A stretch of DNA of 64,000 nt from positions 218,712 through 282,711 of the forward strand of contig JANSYN010000007.1 in NCBI GenBank assembly GCA_024742415.1. Reading direction: 5' to 3'. The notes under the pieces were generated by a model. That model was given only the letters and a program-made list of their open reading frames with translations, made no database searches and was not told where the DNA came from. Both the position numbers and the translations under genes were made by a program. Shown piece after piece: positions 45,427-57,194 of this stretch (position 1 is the first letter of the stretch; every line of letters starts with the position of its first letter). This stretch comes from Gammaproteobacteria bacterium. Lineage in GTDB: Bacteria > Pseudomonadota > Gammaproteobacteria > Pseudomonadales > Halieaceae.

Positions 45427-46029
45427 ATGAGAGAGTTTCTGGTGGTGTTTTTGCCGCTGTATTTTTTGTGCTTTTTTGGCGCGGCATTTTTGTGGCGCAG
45501 TTGGAGAACCTGGAAAGTCACCGGTATCAACCCCTACACCTTGCTGAAAAATCCAGGTGTAGAGCAGGTGACCAACACGTACTTCCGGTTACTGCCGTTG
45601 TTGTCGCTCGCGGTGATGGTGGTGTACCTGCTGCCGCCGTCTTACTACGAGTTGTTGGGCCCGCTACGCTGGCTTGAGCACGCGCCGCTGCAGTTTGTGG
45701 GCATCACGTTCATGTGCGTGGCGCTGGTGATTATCATCGTGGCGCAGGGGCAGATGGGAAATTCCTGGCGCATTGGCGTGGATTACGACAACCCGACAGC
45801 GTTTGTGCAACACGGCCTTTTCCGCTATTCGCGCAATCCTATCTTCCTGGGCATCATGCTCAGTGTCAGCGGCTTGTTTCTGCTGCTTCCCAATGGCCTG
45901 ACATTGCTGATAATGATGCTGGACCTGGCGTTGATCCAGGTCCAGATTCGGCTGGAGGAGGAACACCTGGCCGCGCAGCACGGTGACACCTATGCCCGCT
46001 ACTGCGCAACGGTGCGGCGCTGGTTCTAA
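45427..46029 (+). CDS. Isoprenylcysteine methyltransferase-like (ICMT/PEMT family) membrane protein
   Basis: 200 residues; GGAGG precedes the ATG. Five membrane helices. The family's C-terminal SAM-binding stretch is present: VQHGLFRYSRNPIFLGIMLS and LEEEHLAAQHGDTYARYCATVRRWF. It methylates small lipophilic or cysteine-carboxyl substrates in eukaryotic relatives; bacterial substrates are mostly unknown. No operon partner. Confidence 0.85.
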   Translation: MREFLVVFLPLYFLCFFGAAFLWRSWRTWKVTGINPYTLLKNPGVEQVTNTYFRLLPLLSLAVMVVYLLPPSYYELLGPLRWLEHAPLQFVGITFMCVALVIIIVAQGQMGNSWRIGVDYDNPTAFVQHGLFRYSRNPIFLGIMLSVSGLFLLLPNGLTLLIMMLDLALIQVQIRLEEEHLAAQHGDTYARYCATVRRWF

Positions 46030-46062
46030 AGATCAGTAACGGCCAGTAACGAGCAGCTGCGA

Positions 46063-48951
<2,889 letters not shown>

Positions 48952-49295
48952 ACGGGCTCCGTCGAAGGGTCAGCAGGTGGGCCTGCGCAAGCCCGCGATG
49001 GTAGCAAGGTGAGGCTGCGCCGGGCAATAATCTGGCTATATAGTCGCTATTCAATTGATGGACAGTTCACGCTTTGGCTTGAGCGCAACACTGTATGGCA
49101 GCGCAGCAGGTCATCGACGATGAGTGAGGCAGCGGCCCGGTGCGCAAGCGCCATACTGCGCATCACCCGTTGCGGCGTCAGCGCTGTCAGCCACACTGGC
49201 GTGATCACGCTCGACCTTGCCTTTTGGTAGTTTGGCCGGTATCACTGTGCGCTGTTTATGCGCTCACCCGCAACACGCGGTTGCTTGAGGCGGCC
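48952..49295. other. Gene-free divergent interval upstream of gcvP and the serine hydrolase
   Basis: 344 bp without a convincing ORF. I looked for a glycine riboswitch on the gcvP side and found no tandem-aptamer features. An AT-rich patch at about 49028-49060 (ATAATCTGGCTATATAG) is the likeliest core promoter for gcvP or the hydrolase. Confidence 0.4.
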
Positions 49296-50570
49296 ATGCC
49301 GCGCGTTCACAACGCACGAAAAAACATCAGGGAGAAACAGGCAGTGTTGGCACCGGTAAGCCCAGAATCCGTTGGAATGAACAGCGCGCAGCTGCAGTGC
49401 GTGTCTGACCACTTGCGCACACGCTACATCGAGCCGGGCAAAATTCCCGGTTGCTCGACCCTGGTCGCGCGCCGCGGGCAGGTGTGTTTTGTCGATGTGC
49501 AGGGCCAGCGTGACGTTGAGCGCGCCACGCCAATGACCCAGGACAGCATTGTGCGCATTTACTCCATGACCAAGCCTGTCACCTCGATCGCACTGATGAC
49601 GCTGCATGAAAAGGGCCTGTTCAGCCTGGATGATCCCGTCCACCGGTTTATTCCGCAGTGGCGCGACCTGCAGGTCTGGCAGGCCGGGTCCTATCCGCTG
49701 TTTGCAACCCGGCCCGCAGCGCGCGCCATGACGGTGCGCGATTTATTCATGCACACCAGTGGCCTGACCTACGATTTTATGCGCGCCAGCAATATCGACT
49801 ACGCTTACCGCAAGGCCCAGGTGGGGTTGCCGCGCACGGGGTATACCACCGCGCAAATGATCGACGAGCTGGCCGGTCTGCCGCTGGAGTTTTCGCCCGG
49901 CGAGCGCTGGAACTACTCCCTGGCAACGGACGTGCTGGGCTATCTCATAGAAGTGATCAGCGGGCAGTCATTGCCGGATTTCCTGCACAGCACGGTATTT
50001 GCGCCCCTGGGCATGCACGACACCGCGTTTGATGTGGGCCCCGACAAGCTCGAACGTTTTGCGAGCTGCTATGAGCGCAACCTGAATAAAGAAATGGTGC
50101 TCAACGACGACGGCCAGAACAGCCGCTACCGGCAGGGCGAAGTGACCTTCTACTCAGGTGGCGGTGGCCTGGTGTCGACACTGGGCGATTACTATCGCTT
50201 CTGCCAGATGCTGCTCAACGGTGGCACGCTGGCGGGGGCGCGCGTTATCGGCTCGCGCACCCTGCGGCTGATGACCAGCAACCACATTCCCGGCGGTGCC
50301 GATCTCACCACCTTCGCAACCGGCAGCTTCAGCGAGTCGGCCAATGAGGGCGTCGGTTTCGGCCTGGGCTTTGCGACCCTGGTTGACCCGGTGCGCAATG
50401 GCCATCCTGCCAGTGCCGGCACGTTTTACTGGGGAGGACTGGCCAGTACGATTTTCTGGGTGGATCCTGTTGAGGAACTGGTCGTTGTCTTCCTGACACA
50501 GTTGATGCCCTCCAGTACCTTCGATTTTCGCGGCCAGTTGGAGAACATCATTTACGCCGCGATTGACTAG
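49296..50570 (+). CDS. Serine hydrolase, class C beta-lactamase fold (EstB-like)
   Basis: 424 residues from ATG 49296 with GAGG upstream; GTG 49344, after GGGAG, would give 408 residues and is a real alternative. Catalytic SxxK is YSMTK (Ser90/Lys93 from the first start), and the conserved Tyr is in RWNYSLATDVLGYL. The C-terminal GVGFGLGFATLVDP and YWGGLASTIFWVDP complete the fold, the latter standing in for KTG. Members of this family are esterases or lactamase-like hydrolases rather than true beta-lactamases. No signal peptide is evident, so it is probably cytoplasmic. Confidence 0.88.
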   Translation: MPRVHNARKNIREKQAVLAPVSPESVGMNSAQLQCVSDHLRTRYIEPGKIPGCSTLVARRGQVCFVDVQGQRDVERATPMTQDSIVRIYSMTKPVTSIALMTLHEKGLFSLDDPVHRFIPQWRDLQVWQAGSYPLFATRPAARAMTVRDLFMHTSGLTYDFMRASNIDYAYRKAQVGLPRTGYTTAQMIDELAGLPLEFSPGERWNYSLATDVLGYLIEVISGQSLPDFLHSTVFAPLGMHDTAFDVGPDKLERFASCYERNLNKEMVLNDDGQNSRYRQGEVTFYSGGGGLVSTLGDYYRFCQMLLNGGTLAGARVIGSRTLRLMTSNHIPGGADLTTFATGSFSESANEGVGFGLGFATLVDPVRNGHPASAGTFYWGGLASTIFWVDPVEELVVVFLTQLMPSSTFDFRGQLENIIYAAID

Positions 50571-50810
50571 CAGGGCCGCTGATTTGACTCAGCACGCCGC
50601 AACCGTGCTGCCAGCGATCCACCGGCAGGCTGTCTAAACGCCAAACCCCGGCTATACTGAAGCGCAACCGAACTAAACGCGGCGCTGGCCAACAGGCGCT
50701 GTATCCCGTGCAGGCGGGTGTCTCAGCGGGTAGCGCGTGGTTTGTTGGGAACTGGTTCGGTCGTTGTTTCAAGTGGTGTTGGCATTCTAATAAAATGGAG
50801 AAGTTCACAC

Positions 50811-52994
50811 ATGTCCCTCAAGCGATGCGTTGTGTTGTCTGCTGTGCTTTGTGCTGGCCTTACGGCCTGTTCAGACGGCAATGATAATCCCCAGCCAGGG
50901 CCAGGCCCCGGACCAGACCCAGGCCCCACCCCCGTTTCAATCGATACTGCGAACCCTGAGCGCTGTGAGATCCTGGACCAGTTAAACTGCATGTTTCCCT
51001 GGCCGAGCAGCGCGTTTACCGTAGCAGACGACAGCACGGTAACCGGACGCAGGGTCAACCTGAACCAGGCATCCCTGCCCGCGAACAAGCAGGGTGTGCG
51101 CATCGATCCGGCCGAGTGGAATCGCAATGATGGTTTCTCGCCGTCGCAGGTGATTGTGACGCAGGTGCCGGGGGTCGACCTGGCACAAAGCGCGGCGCCC
51201 ACGCTGGGCGACCTCAGCCAGTCGCAGGACATGGACGCCTCTATCCTTGTGCTCAACGCCGATACAGGCGAGCCCGCCCTGATATTTGCCGAGCTGGATG
51301 CGAATACCGAGGATCCGGACGAGCAAACCTTGTTGATTCGCCCGCAGGCGCAGTTTGAGCGCGGCGCCCGTTACATCGTCGCCTTGCGCAATTTGCGCGA
51401 TGCCAGTGGCAACACGATAGCAGCCCCCGAGGTGTTCGCCGCCCTGCGCGATGACGTGTTGACCGACAACCCCGCCATCGAAGCGCGCCGCCCGGCGATG
51501 GAATCGTTGTTTGGTGAACTCGAAGACAAGGGTATCGCCCGTGATGATCTCTACCTGGCCTGGGACTTCAACATCGCCAGCGTTGAGAACATCACCGGGC
51601 GTATGCTGCACATTCGCGATACCGCATTTGCTTCGCTGGGAGGCGCTGCGCCTACCTTCACCGTAGACGAGGTCACCGACTTTGCCGTGTGCGGCGACGA
51701 CGGCTGTGGTGATGGCGAAGACGAGCAGATGTCGCGCGAAATTATCGGTCGTTACTGGGTGCCGAATTTCCTCAGTGAGGTGGGCGGCCCGCCGGGTTCT
51801 GTATTTAACTACAACCAGCCCGACGACGGTTTGCCCGACCAGTTAAACGGTGACGACCTGTTCGAAGCGCACTACGTCTGCCAGGTACCGCGGTCGGTGG
51901 CCGAGGATTTCGACGCCGAGCCGAAAACCCTGGCGCGACCCTCTCTTTACGGTCACGGCCTGCTGGGCAGTCGCAATGAGGCGCGCCGTGGTACTGGGGA
52001 GAACGTCAACATCATGGCCAATGACCACCAGATGATGTTCTGCGCCACCGACTGGTATGGGTTCGCCAGCGACGACGTAGGTGTTGCCATCGAAGCGTTG
52101 CAGGACATGACCCAGATCCAGCGCCTGTTTGATCGTACCCAGCAAGGGTTCCTCAACTTTATGTTTCTTGGGCGCCTGCTCAAGCATGAAGACGGTTTCA
52201 GCAGTGCTGTCGCGTTCAGTGCCGGCGGTACGCCCGTCTTCGACAACAGCAATGTCTACTATGACGGCAATAGCCAGGGCGGCATTCTGGGCGGCGCCCT
52301 GATGGGCATCATCCAGGACGTCACCCGCGGTGTGCTGGGTGTGCCTGGCATGTCCTACAGCCTGTTGTTGCGGCGCAGTATCGACTTTGAGGATTACTCA
52401 CTGTTTTTTACCGGGCTGATCACCGGCGATGACGGCGGCGGCTATACCAGCGTCAAGGACCAGAGCTTCATCCTGTCCATGATTCAAATGTTGTGGGACA
52501 GGGCCGAGGCCAGTGGCTATGCCTATCATATCGAGTCCAACACGCTGCCCAACACACCCTCACATTCGGTACTGTTGCAGGTGGCCTACGGCGACCACCA
52601 GGTGAGCATGTGGGCGGCGGAACTGATGGCGCGAGCCATTGGGGCTAAACTGCGCGTGCCCGCTCTTGAACCTGGCAGGCATCCTGACGGGAATCCCTTT
52701 GTAGGCATAGAGCCCGTGCCCGCGGGCGATTACTTTGGCTCGGTGTTGACCTACTGGGATGATGGCCCCGTCGGTGGCGGTGCCAACGATGGCGGCACAG
52801 CGCCGCCGCCAATCACCAACCTGCCGCCGTTCGAGCCCGATTTCGGTGATGATCCCCACAGCCTGCCGCGCAAGGACCCCACGGCACAGTTGCAGAAATC
52901 CCTGTTCCTGATGCCGGGCGAAATGGGCAAGTTTGTGGACACCTGTGATCCAACCCTGCCCTGCGTGACCGACGGTTACGTGCCTGGCGGTTAA
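50811..52994 (+). CDS. Large lipoprotein with alpha/beta-hydrolase features
   Basis: 727 residues from ATG 50811, the start that gives a lipobox (LSAVLCAGLTAC, lipid Cys at 17); earlier starts add a tail. A Pro/Gly linker (PQPGPGPGPDPGPTP) follows, then a long domain with FPWPSSAFTVAD, RYIVALRNLRDASG, ARPSLYGHGLLGS and YYDGNSQGGILGGAL, where Ser in GNSQGG is the probable nucleophile. It resembles large virulence-factor-like lipases anchored to the outer membrane. The substrate is unknown. A strong terminator follows. Confidence 0.75.
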   Translation: MSLKRCVVLSAVLCAGLTACSDGNDNPQPGPGPGPDPGPTPVSIDTANPERCEILDQLNCMFPWPSSAFTVADDSTVTGRRVNLNQASLPANKQGVRIDPAEWNRNDGFSPSQVIVTQVPGVDLAQSAAPTLGDLSQSQDMDASILVLNADTGEPALIFAELDANTEDPDEQTLLIRPQAQFERGARYIVALRNLRDASGNTIAAPEVFAALRDDVLTDNPAIEARRPAMESLFGELEDKGIARDDLYLAWDFNIASVENITGRMLHIRDTAFASLGGAAPTFTVDEVTDFAVCGDDGCGDGEDEQMSREIIGRYWVPNFLSEVGGPPGSVFNYNQPDDGLPDQLNGDDLFEAHYVCQVPRSVAEDFDAEPKTLARPSLYGHGLLGSRNEARRGTGENVNIMANDHQMMFCATDWYGFASDDVGVAIEALQDMTQIQRLFDRTQQGFLNFMFLGRLLKHEDGFSSAVAFSAGGTPVFDNSNVYYDGNSQGGILGGALMGIIQDVTRGVLGVPGMSYSLLLRRSIDFEDYSLFFTGLITGDDGGGYTSVKDQSFILSMIQMLWDRAEASGYAYHIESNTLPNTPSHSVLLQVAYGDHQVSMWAAELMARAIGAKLRVPALEPGRHPDGNPFVGIEPVPAGDYFGSVLTYWDDGPVGGGANDGGTAPPPITNLPPFEPDFGDDPHSLPRKDPTAQLQKSLFLMPGEMGKFVDTCDPTLPCVTDGYVPGG

Positions 52995-53035
52995 GCACGG
53001 GCGCCGCGCCGGCTCCTTCAGCCAGCAGACCCAGC

Positions 53036-53067
53036 AGCGCAGCCCTTTACCGGCTGCGCTTTTTTTT
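53036..53067 (+). terminator. Rho-independent terminator
   Basis: AGCGCAGCC, loop CTTTACC, GGCTGCGCT make a perfect 9-bp stem followed by eight T. It lies 41 bp after the lipoprotein hydrolase stop. Confidence 0.93.
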
Positions 53068-53160
53068 GTCCTGCATTTCCAGGCCGCTGGCCGGCAGTTT
53101 TCAATTTGCTAGAGCCATCGTCCTGGCCTTCGCCAGACTCTGAGCCTGAGCTAACCCTGA

Positions 53161-53280
53161 AGCCGAAGCCGAAGCCGAAGCCGAAGCCGAAGCCGAAGCC
53201 GAAGCCGAAGCCGAAGCCGAAGCCGAAGCCGAAGCCGAAGCCGAAGCCGAAGCCGAAGCCGAAGCCGAAGCCGAAGCCGA
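53161..53280. repeat. Hexanucleotide array (AGCCGA)20
   Basis: Twenty perfect copies of AGCCGA run without interruption for 120 bp. The array sits between the terminator of the lipoprotein gene and the Fur box, ending about 145 bp upstream of the latter. All frames through it are open because of the 6-bp period (KP, EA, SR and their complements), producing false ORFs. The gene-free interval 52995-53538 contains only the terminator, this array and the Fur box. Confidence 0.97.
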
Positions 53281-53425
53281 GTGGCTCACGCGGTGTAGTG
53301 ACTGTCCGGATCCATTCCTTGGCCAATGGCCTCCGGCGGGAGCATTGGCGCAAGCGCTGCCCCGCGGCAATCCTGCCGGCGCTTGCCCCGGTAAAAAAGT
53401 TGCCCAATTCGGCAATTTCGGGGTT

Positions 53426-53444
53426 GCTAATGAGAATGGTTCCC
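53426..53444. promoter_or_regulatory. Fur box upstream of the FecA-like receptor
   Basis: GCTAATGAGAATGGTTCCC agrees with the 19-bp Fur consensus GATAATGATAATCATTATC at 13 positions, including the central AATGA-AAT half. It lies 95 bp upstream of a TonB receptor gene, which is the expected place for iron repression. Confidence 0.75.
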
Positions 53445-53538
53445 AATAACATCCGCAAATCGTTATTAATCGGGTTGCGGTCAACGGCCGTTCGCCCGAA
53501 TTCATCAGGCTATACGCCAGGCTATAAAAGGGAACACC

Positions 53539-55677
53539 ATGCATCTCAGATTGATCGCAGCGGCACTGGCCGCAATGACTACCACGGGCACCGGCATTGC
53601 CGTCGCAAACCCCGTTAGCGGCCCCAACCTTGAAGAACTGACGATTGTAGGCTCGCGCGATGATGCGCGTGCGCTCGCAGGCACTGGCTCGGTGATCGAC
53701 AGCGAGCAGATTCGGATAGAAGCCGCCTCGGATATCAACAAGCTGCTCAAAACCGTGCCGGGTATATATGTACGGGAGGAAGACGGCTACGGCCTGCGGC
53801 CCAACATTGGCATTCGCGGTGCCACCTCTGAGCGCTCGAGCAAGATCACCCTGCTGGAGGATGGCGTGATGATCGCACCGGCGCCTTACTCCAACCCTGC
53901 CGCGTACTATTTTCCCACCACCTTGCGCATGCACAAGGTAGAGGTGTTGAAGGGCGCGCCGCTGTTGCGCTATGGCCCGCAGACCACCGGTGGTGTGGTC
54001 AATCTGGTGTCTACGCCCATTCCCCAAGAGAGCGTTGGTACGCTCAATGTCTCCTACGGAGAAAATGCCGAGGGTGATCTGCTGGCCAATTACGGTGCAC
54101 GCGCCGGCGGCTTTGGTTTCCTTGTCGAGACGGCCCAGTTGCGAAGCGATGGCTTCAAGGACATTGACCGCAGCAACAACGACACCGGCTATGACATTGC
54201 CGATTACCTGGTCAAGCTGAGCTGGGAAGGAGAGCGCCAGAGTATTCTGCTGAAGGCGCAGTACTCCGAAGAAACCTCCGATGAAACCTACCTGGGCCTG
54301 ACCGATGCCGATTTTGACGCCGACAGCACGCGCCGCTATGGCCTGTCAGAACCGGACCAGATGGAGAACGACCACCAGGGCTATAACCTTGTGTACCGTC
54401 TGGCGTTCAGCGATAACGTGCGTATGAGCGCAACCGGCTACTACAACAAGTTTTCGCGCGACTGGTTCAAGCTCTCCGGTGGCAACAGTTTCATTGATGC
54501 TGCGAACGCCGGCGATGCCTTTGCCCAGGGCGTCCTCGACGGCACGCAGGACATAGAAGACCTGCAATACAAACACAATAACCGTGATTACGAATCGAAG
54601 GGTGTGGAGCTGAACTTCGACATCGGTCTCGGTGATCACGAGATTTCTCTGGGCGGCCGCCTGCACGAGGATGAGATGGACCGCTTTCAGCCTGTTGAAT
54701 ACTTTGATCAGGTCAACGGCGCGCTGGTGTTTGCCGGCATCAAGGAGCCCACAGGCAGTGACAATCGTGAAGAAACAGCGGAGGCCACGTCACTGTGGCT
54801 GTTGGACAGCTGGCAGGCCACCGAAGCCCTGAACATCAACCTGGCACTGCGCTATGAAGATGTTGAAACGCAGCGCAAGCAGTATGGCGATCCAGCGCGT
54901 ATGGATCTGGCCAGCACGCGCAGCAACGCCTCAGACGAACTGCTGCCCGGCGCGTCCTTTACGTATGACCTGTCCAGTCACTGGCAGGTGTTGGGCGGCG
55001 TTCACCAGGGCTTCTCACCGCTGGGCGGCGGCGCACAGGAAAATGAAGACCCTGAAACCAGCACCAACTGGGAAGCCGGTGTGCGTTACCGCGGTGCGGT
55101 GTTTATTGAAGCGGTCGGTTTCTACAGCGACTTCGAGAACAAAACCGAGAACTGCTCCAATGCCAGCCCCTGTAGCAATGGCGATACCTCCGGCGCATTC
55201 AATACCGGTGAAGCCGAAATCTACGGCCTGGAGTTTCAACTTGGCGGCAACTTCGACATGGGCGACTTCCAGGTGCCGGTTGATGTTATGTATACCTACA
55301 CGGTGGCAGAGATCAGCCAGGACAACGCTGAAGAAGGCTTTATGAGCGGCGACAAGTTGGCGGCGGTTCCTGAAAACACCTTCAGCCTGCGCGCGGGTAT
55401 CGAGAGCAACAGCGGCTGGGGCAGCTATGCGGTGGCGCGATACACCGATGGCATGTGCGTGGATATCGGCTGCAACAATGGCGGCAGCGAGTTCGATAGC
55501 ACCGATGACCTGTTCGTCGTTGACCTGATTGGTCGCTATGCCTTCAATGACAGCACCACAGTATTTGCCAAGCTGGAAAACATGTTCGACGAGCAGGCAA
55601 TTGTGTCGCGCCAGCCCGAGGGTGCGCGTCCGAACAAGCCGCGCACGGCGATGGTGGGTGTTGAGTTCAACTTCTAG
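53539..55677 (+). CDS. TonB-dependent siderophore receptor, FecA-like
   Basis: 712 residues. Signal peptide 1-22 (ends GIAVA). The plug has ELTIVGSRDDARALAGTGSVID, KLLKTVPGIYVREEDGYGLRPNIGIRG and LLEDGVMIAPAPYSNPAAYYFP, which match FecA-type ferric citrate/siderophore receptors; KVEVLKGAPLLRYGPQTTGGVVNLVS follows. The barrel ends in GVEFNF. No FecI/FecR pair is adjacent, and the N-terminal signalling domain of true FecA is absent, so regulation is probably by Fur alone. It takes up a ferric chelate across the outer membrane with TonB energy. Confidence 0.9.
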   Translation: MHLRLIAAALAAMTTTGTGIAVANPVSGPNLEELTIVGSRDDARALAGTGSVIDSEQIRIEAASDINKLLKTVPGIYVREEDGYGLRPNIGIRGATSERSSKITLLEDGVMIAPAPYSNPAAYYFPTTLRMHKVEVLKGAPLLRYGPQTTGGVVNLVSTPIPQESVGTLNVSYGENAEGDLLANYGARAGGFGFLVETAQLRSDGFKDIDRSNNDTGYDIADYLVKLSWEGERQSILLKAQYSEETSDETYLGLTDADFDADSTRRYGLSEPDQMENDHQGYNLVYRLAFSDNVRMSATGYYNKFSRDWFKLSGGNSFIDAANAGDAFAQGVLDGTQDIEDLQYKHNNRDYESKGVELNFDIGLGDHEISLGGRLHEDEMDRFQPVEYFDQVNGALVFAGIKEPTGSDNREETAEATSLWLLDSWQATEALNINLALRYEDVETQRKQYGDPARMDLASTRSNASDELLPGASFTYDLSSHWQVLGGVHQGFSPLGGGAQENEDPETSTNWEAGVRYRGAVFIEAVGFYSDFENKTENCSNASPCSNGDTSGAFNTGEAEIYGLEFQLGGNFDMGDFQVPVDVMYTYTVAEISQDNAEEGFMSGDKLAAVPENTFSLRAGIESNSGWGSYAVARYTDGMCVDIGCNNGGSEFDSTDDLFVVDLIGRYAFNDSTTVFAKLENMFDEQAIVSRQPEGARPNKPRTAMVGVEFNF

Positions 55678-55696
55678 CGCACAGACTTGCGGCAGT

Positions 55697-55722
55697 GGGC
55701 GCGCCAGTCGCGCCCTTTTTTT
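55697..55722 (+). terminator. Rho-independent terminator of the FecA-like gene
   Basis: GGGCGCG, loop CCAGT, CGCGCCC is a perfect 7-bp stem followed by seven T, 20 bp after the receptor stop. Confidence 0.9.
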
Positions 55723-55782
55723 GTGTTTCGGTTGGGGTCTGTGCGGTCGGCGATACGCAGCACGCTCGCCAATGGCGCAGCG

Positions 55783-56280
55783 TCAGGCGTAATCGATAGC
55801 GGTGATGTAGTAAACGCGCTCGCCCGCAGGGGTGGCCACCGGGACTTCATCGTCCAGCCGCTTGCCCAGCAGCGCGCGTGCCATTGGGGAGTCCATGCTC
55901 AACTTGCCCTGCGCAACGTCGAATTCATCGGGGCCGACAATGCGCCAGCGCTGCGCAATGCCGGCTTCGTCCTCCAGCGTCACGTAGGCGCCGAAAAAGA
56001 CTTTCGTGGTGTCGCCCGGCACCCTTGCGACGACCTCCAGTTCATCCAGGCGTTTGTTGAGGAACCTAACCCGCGAGTCGATCTCGCGCAGCCGGCGCTT
56101 GCCGTAGATGTAATCACCGTTCTCTGAGCGATCGCCGTTTTTGGCCGCTTCATGTACGGCATCGGTCACCTGCGGCCGCTCCACCTTCCAGAGCTGGTGC
56201 AATTCCTCGCGCAGCGCCTGCTCGCCTTCCGGTGTGATGTACTTGGAGCCGCGCTGGCGCGGCGGTCGATAACGTCCCAT
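55783..56280 (-). CDS. greB: Transcription elongation factor GreB
   Basis: 165 residues. The N-terminal coiled coil carries the acidic tip NGDRSENGDYIYGKRRLREIDSR, where the Asp and Glu of the D-x-x-E pair chelate Mg in the RNA polymerase channel. The FKBP-like C-terminal domain is FFGAYVTLEDEAG through MARALLGKRLDDEV. The longer sequence with PPRQRGSKYITPEG and basic patch KRRLR indicates GreB rather than GreA. It rescues backtracked polymerase. Confidence 0.95.
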   Translation of the reverse strand: MGRYRPPRQRGSKYITPEGEQALREELHQLWKVERPQVTDAVHEAAKNGDRSENGDYIYGKRRLREIDSRVRFLNKRLDELEVVARVPGDTTKVFFGAYVTLEDEAGIAQRWRIVGPDEFDVAQGKLSMDSPMARALLGKRLDDEVPVATPAGERVYYITAIDYA

Positions 56281-56420
56281 GGGTGCATTCTAGCGCGTGT
56301 GCATGTGTTGACGACAGTCGCCGACCCCACCACGTGATATCCGGCGCTGGACGAATGGCACCGGCGCTGTTAGAACGTACGACCATGGCGGGGCAGGTCG
56401 CCCCTGGCAGGAGGCAGTCA

Positions 56421-57194
56421 GTGTTGATTGAAAATCGGGTAGCCCTGGTCACCGGTGCAGGACAGGGGGTGGGCGAGGGCATTGCGCGTCGGCTGCACGA
56501 AGCCGGCGCAACCGTCGTCATTGCAGAGTTCAATGAAGACACCGGCAAGGCTGTAGCCGATTCTCTGGAGCGCGGCCATTTTTTGTGTGTGGATGTGAGC
56601 GATCGCGAGGCGGTTGTGGGAGCGGTGCAGTGGGCGCAGCGTGAACTGGGGCGCCTGGATATCCTGGTCAACAATGCCTATCCCACCGGTACACCGCCGG
56701 CACGGCTGGAGAACCGCAGCGATGCGGATTTCCAGCGTGCTCTCGGCGGAGGTTTTATGGGCCCCTGGTGGGCCATGCAGGCCGCGTTTGCCGGGATGAA
56801 GGCACAGGGTTGGGGGCGGGTGATCAATGTGTGTTCGCTCAATGGCGTCAATGCCCACCCGTATACGGCAGAATACAACAGCGCCAAAGAGGCCTTGCGC
56901 GGCCTTTCACGCACCGCTGCGCGGGAGTGGGCACAATACGGCATCTGTGTGAATATCCTGTGTCCGGCGGCGCGCACGCCTGCCTTTGAGATGTTTGAAA
57001 AGTATTCGCCCGAGAACGCGGCACTGATGCTGCAGCAAAACCCCATGGGGCGTATGGGAGACCCACAGGCTGATATCGGCGGTGTGGCGCTGTTCCTGGC
57101 ATCGGAAGATGCGCGCTACCTTACGGGTAATACACTGTTTGCCGATGGCGGCGGGCATATCAATGGCGTGAATTGGGAGCCAGACGTTGACTAG
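56421..57194 (+). CDS. Short-chain dehydrogenase/reductase
   Basis: 257 residues from GTG 56421, chosen because AGGAGG lies six bases upstream; ATG 56385 lacks a ribosome site. GAGQGVG at 12-18, Glu in VIAEFN at the end of beta-2, Ser139 in NVCSLNG, and Tyr152/Lys156 in YNSAK. The usual NNAG is NNAY (84-87), a small departure near the active site. FADGGGHINGV closes the chain. Divergent from greB. Substrate unknown. Confidence 0.85.
   Translation: MLIENRVALVTGAGQGVGEGIARRLHEAGATVVIAEFNEDTGKAVADSLERGHFLCVDVSDREAVVGAVQWAQRELGRLDILVNNAYPTGTPPARLENRSDADFQRALGGGFMGPWWAMQAAFAGMKAQGWGRVINVCSLNGVNAHPYTAEYNSAKEALRGLSRTAAREWAQYGICVNILCPAARTPAFEMFEKYSPENAALMLQQNPMGRMGDPQADIGGVALFLASEDARYLTGNTLFADGGGHINGVNWEPDVD

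Noticed and set aside
48952..49295. Glycine riboswitch upstream of gcvP
   Set aside because: I found no tandem-aptamer core or terminator-like expression platform on the gcvP side.
49296..50570. True beta-lactamase (antibiotic resistance gene)
   Set aside because: The SxxK and Tyr motifs are present, but the protein has no signal peptide and a Gly-Gly-Leu-rich segment stands in for KTG. EstB-like esterases are the better match.
53101..54027. Long ORFs on both strands through the hexamer array (Lys-Pro, Gly-Phe and Ser-Ala repeats)
   Set aside because: A 6-bp repeat without stops is open in every frame. These ORFs run antisense to or out of frame with the FecA-like receptor and lack ribosome sites.
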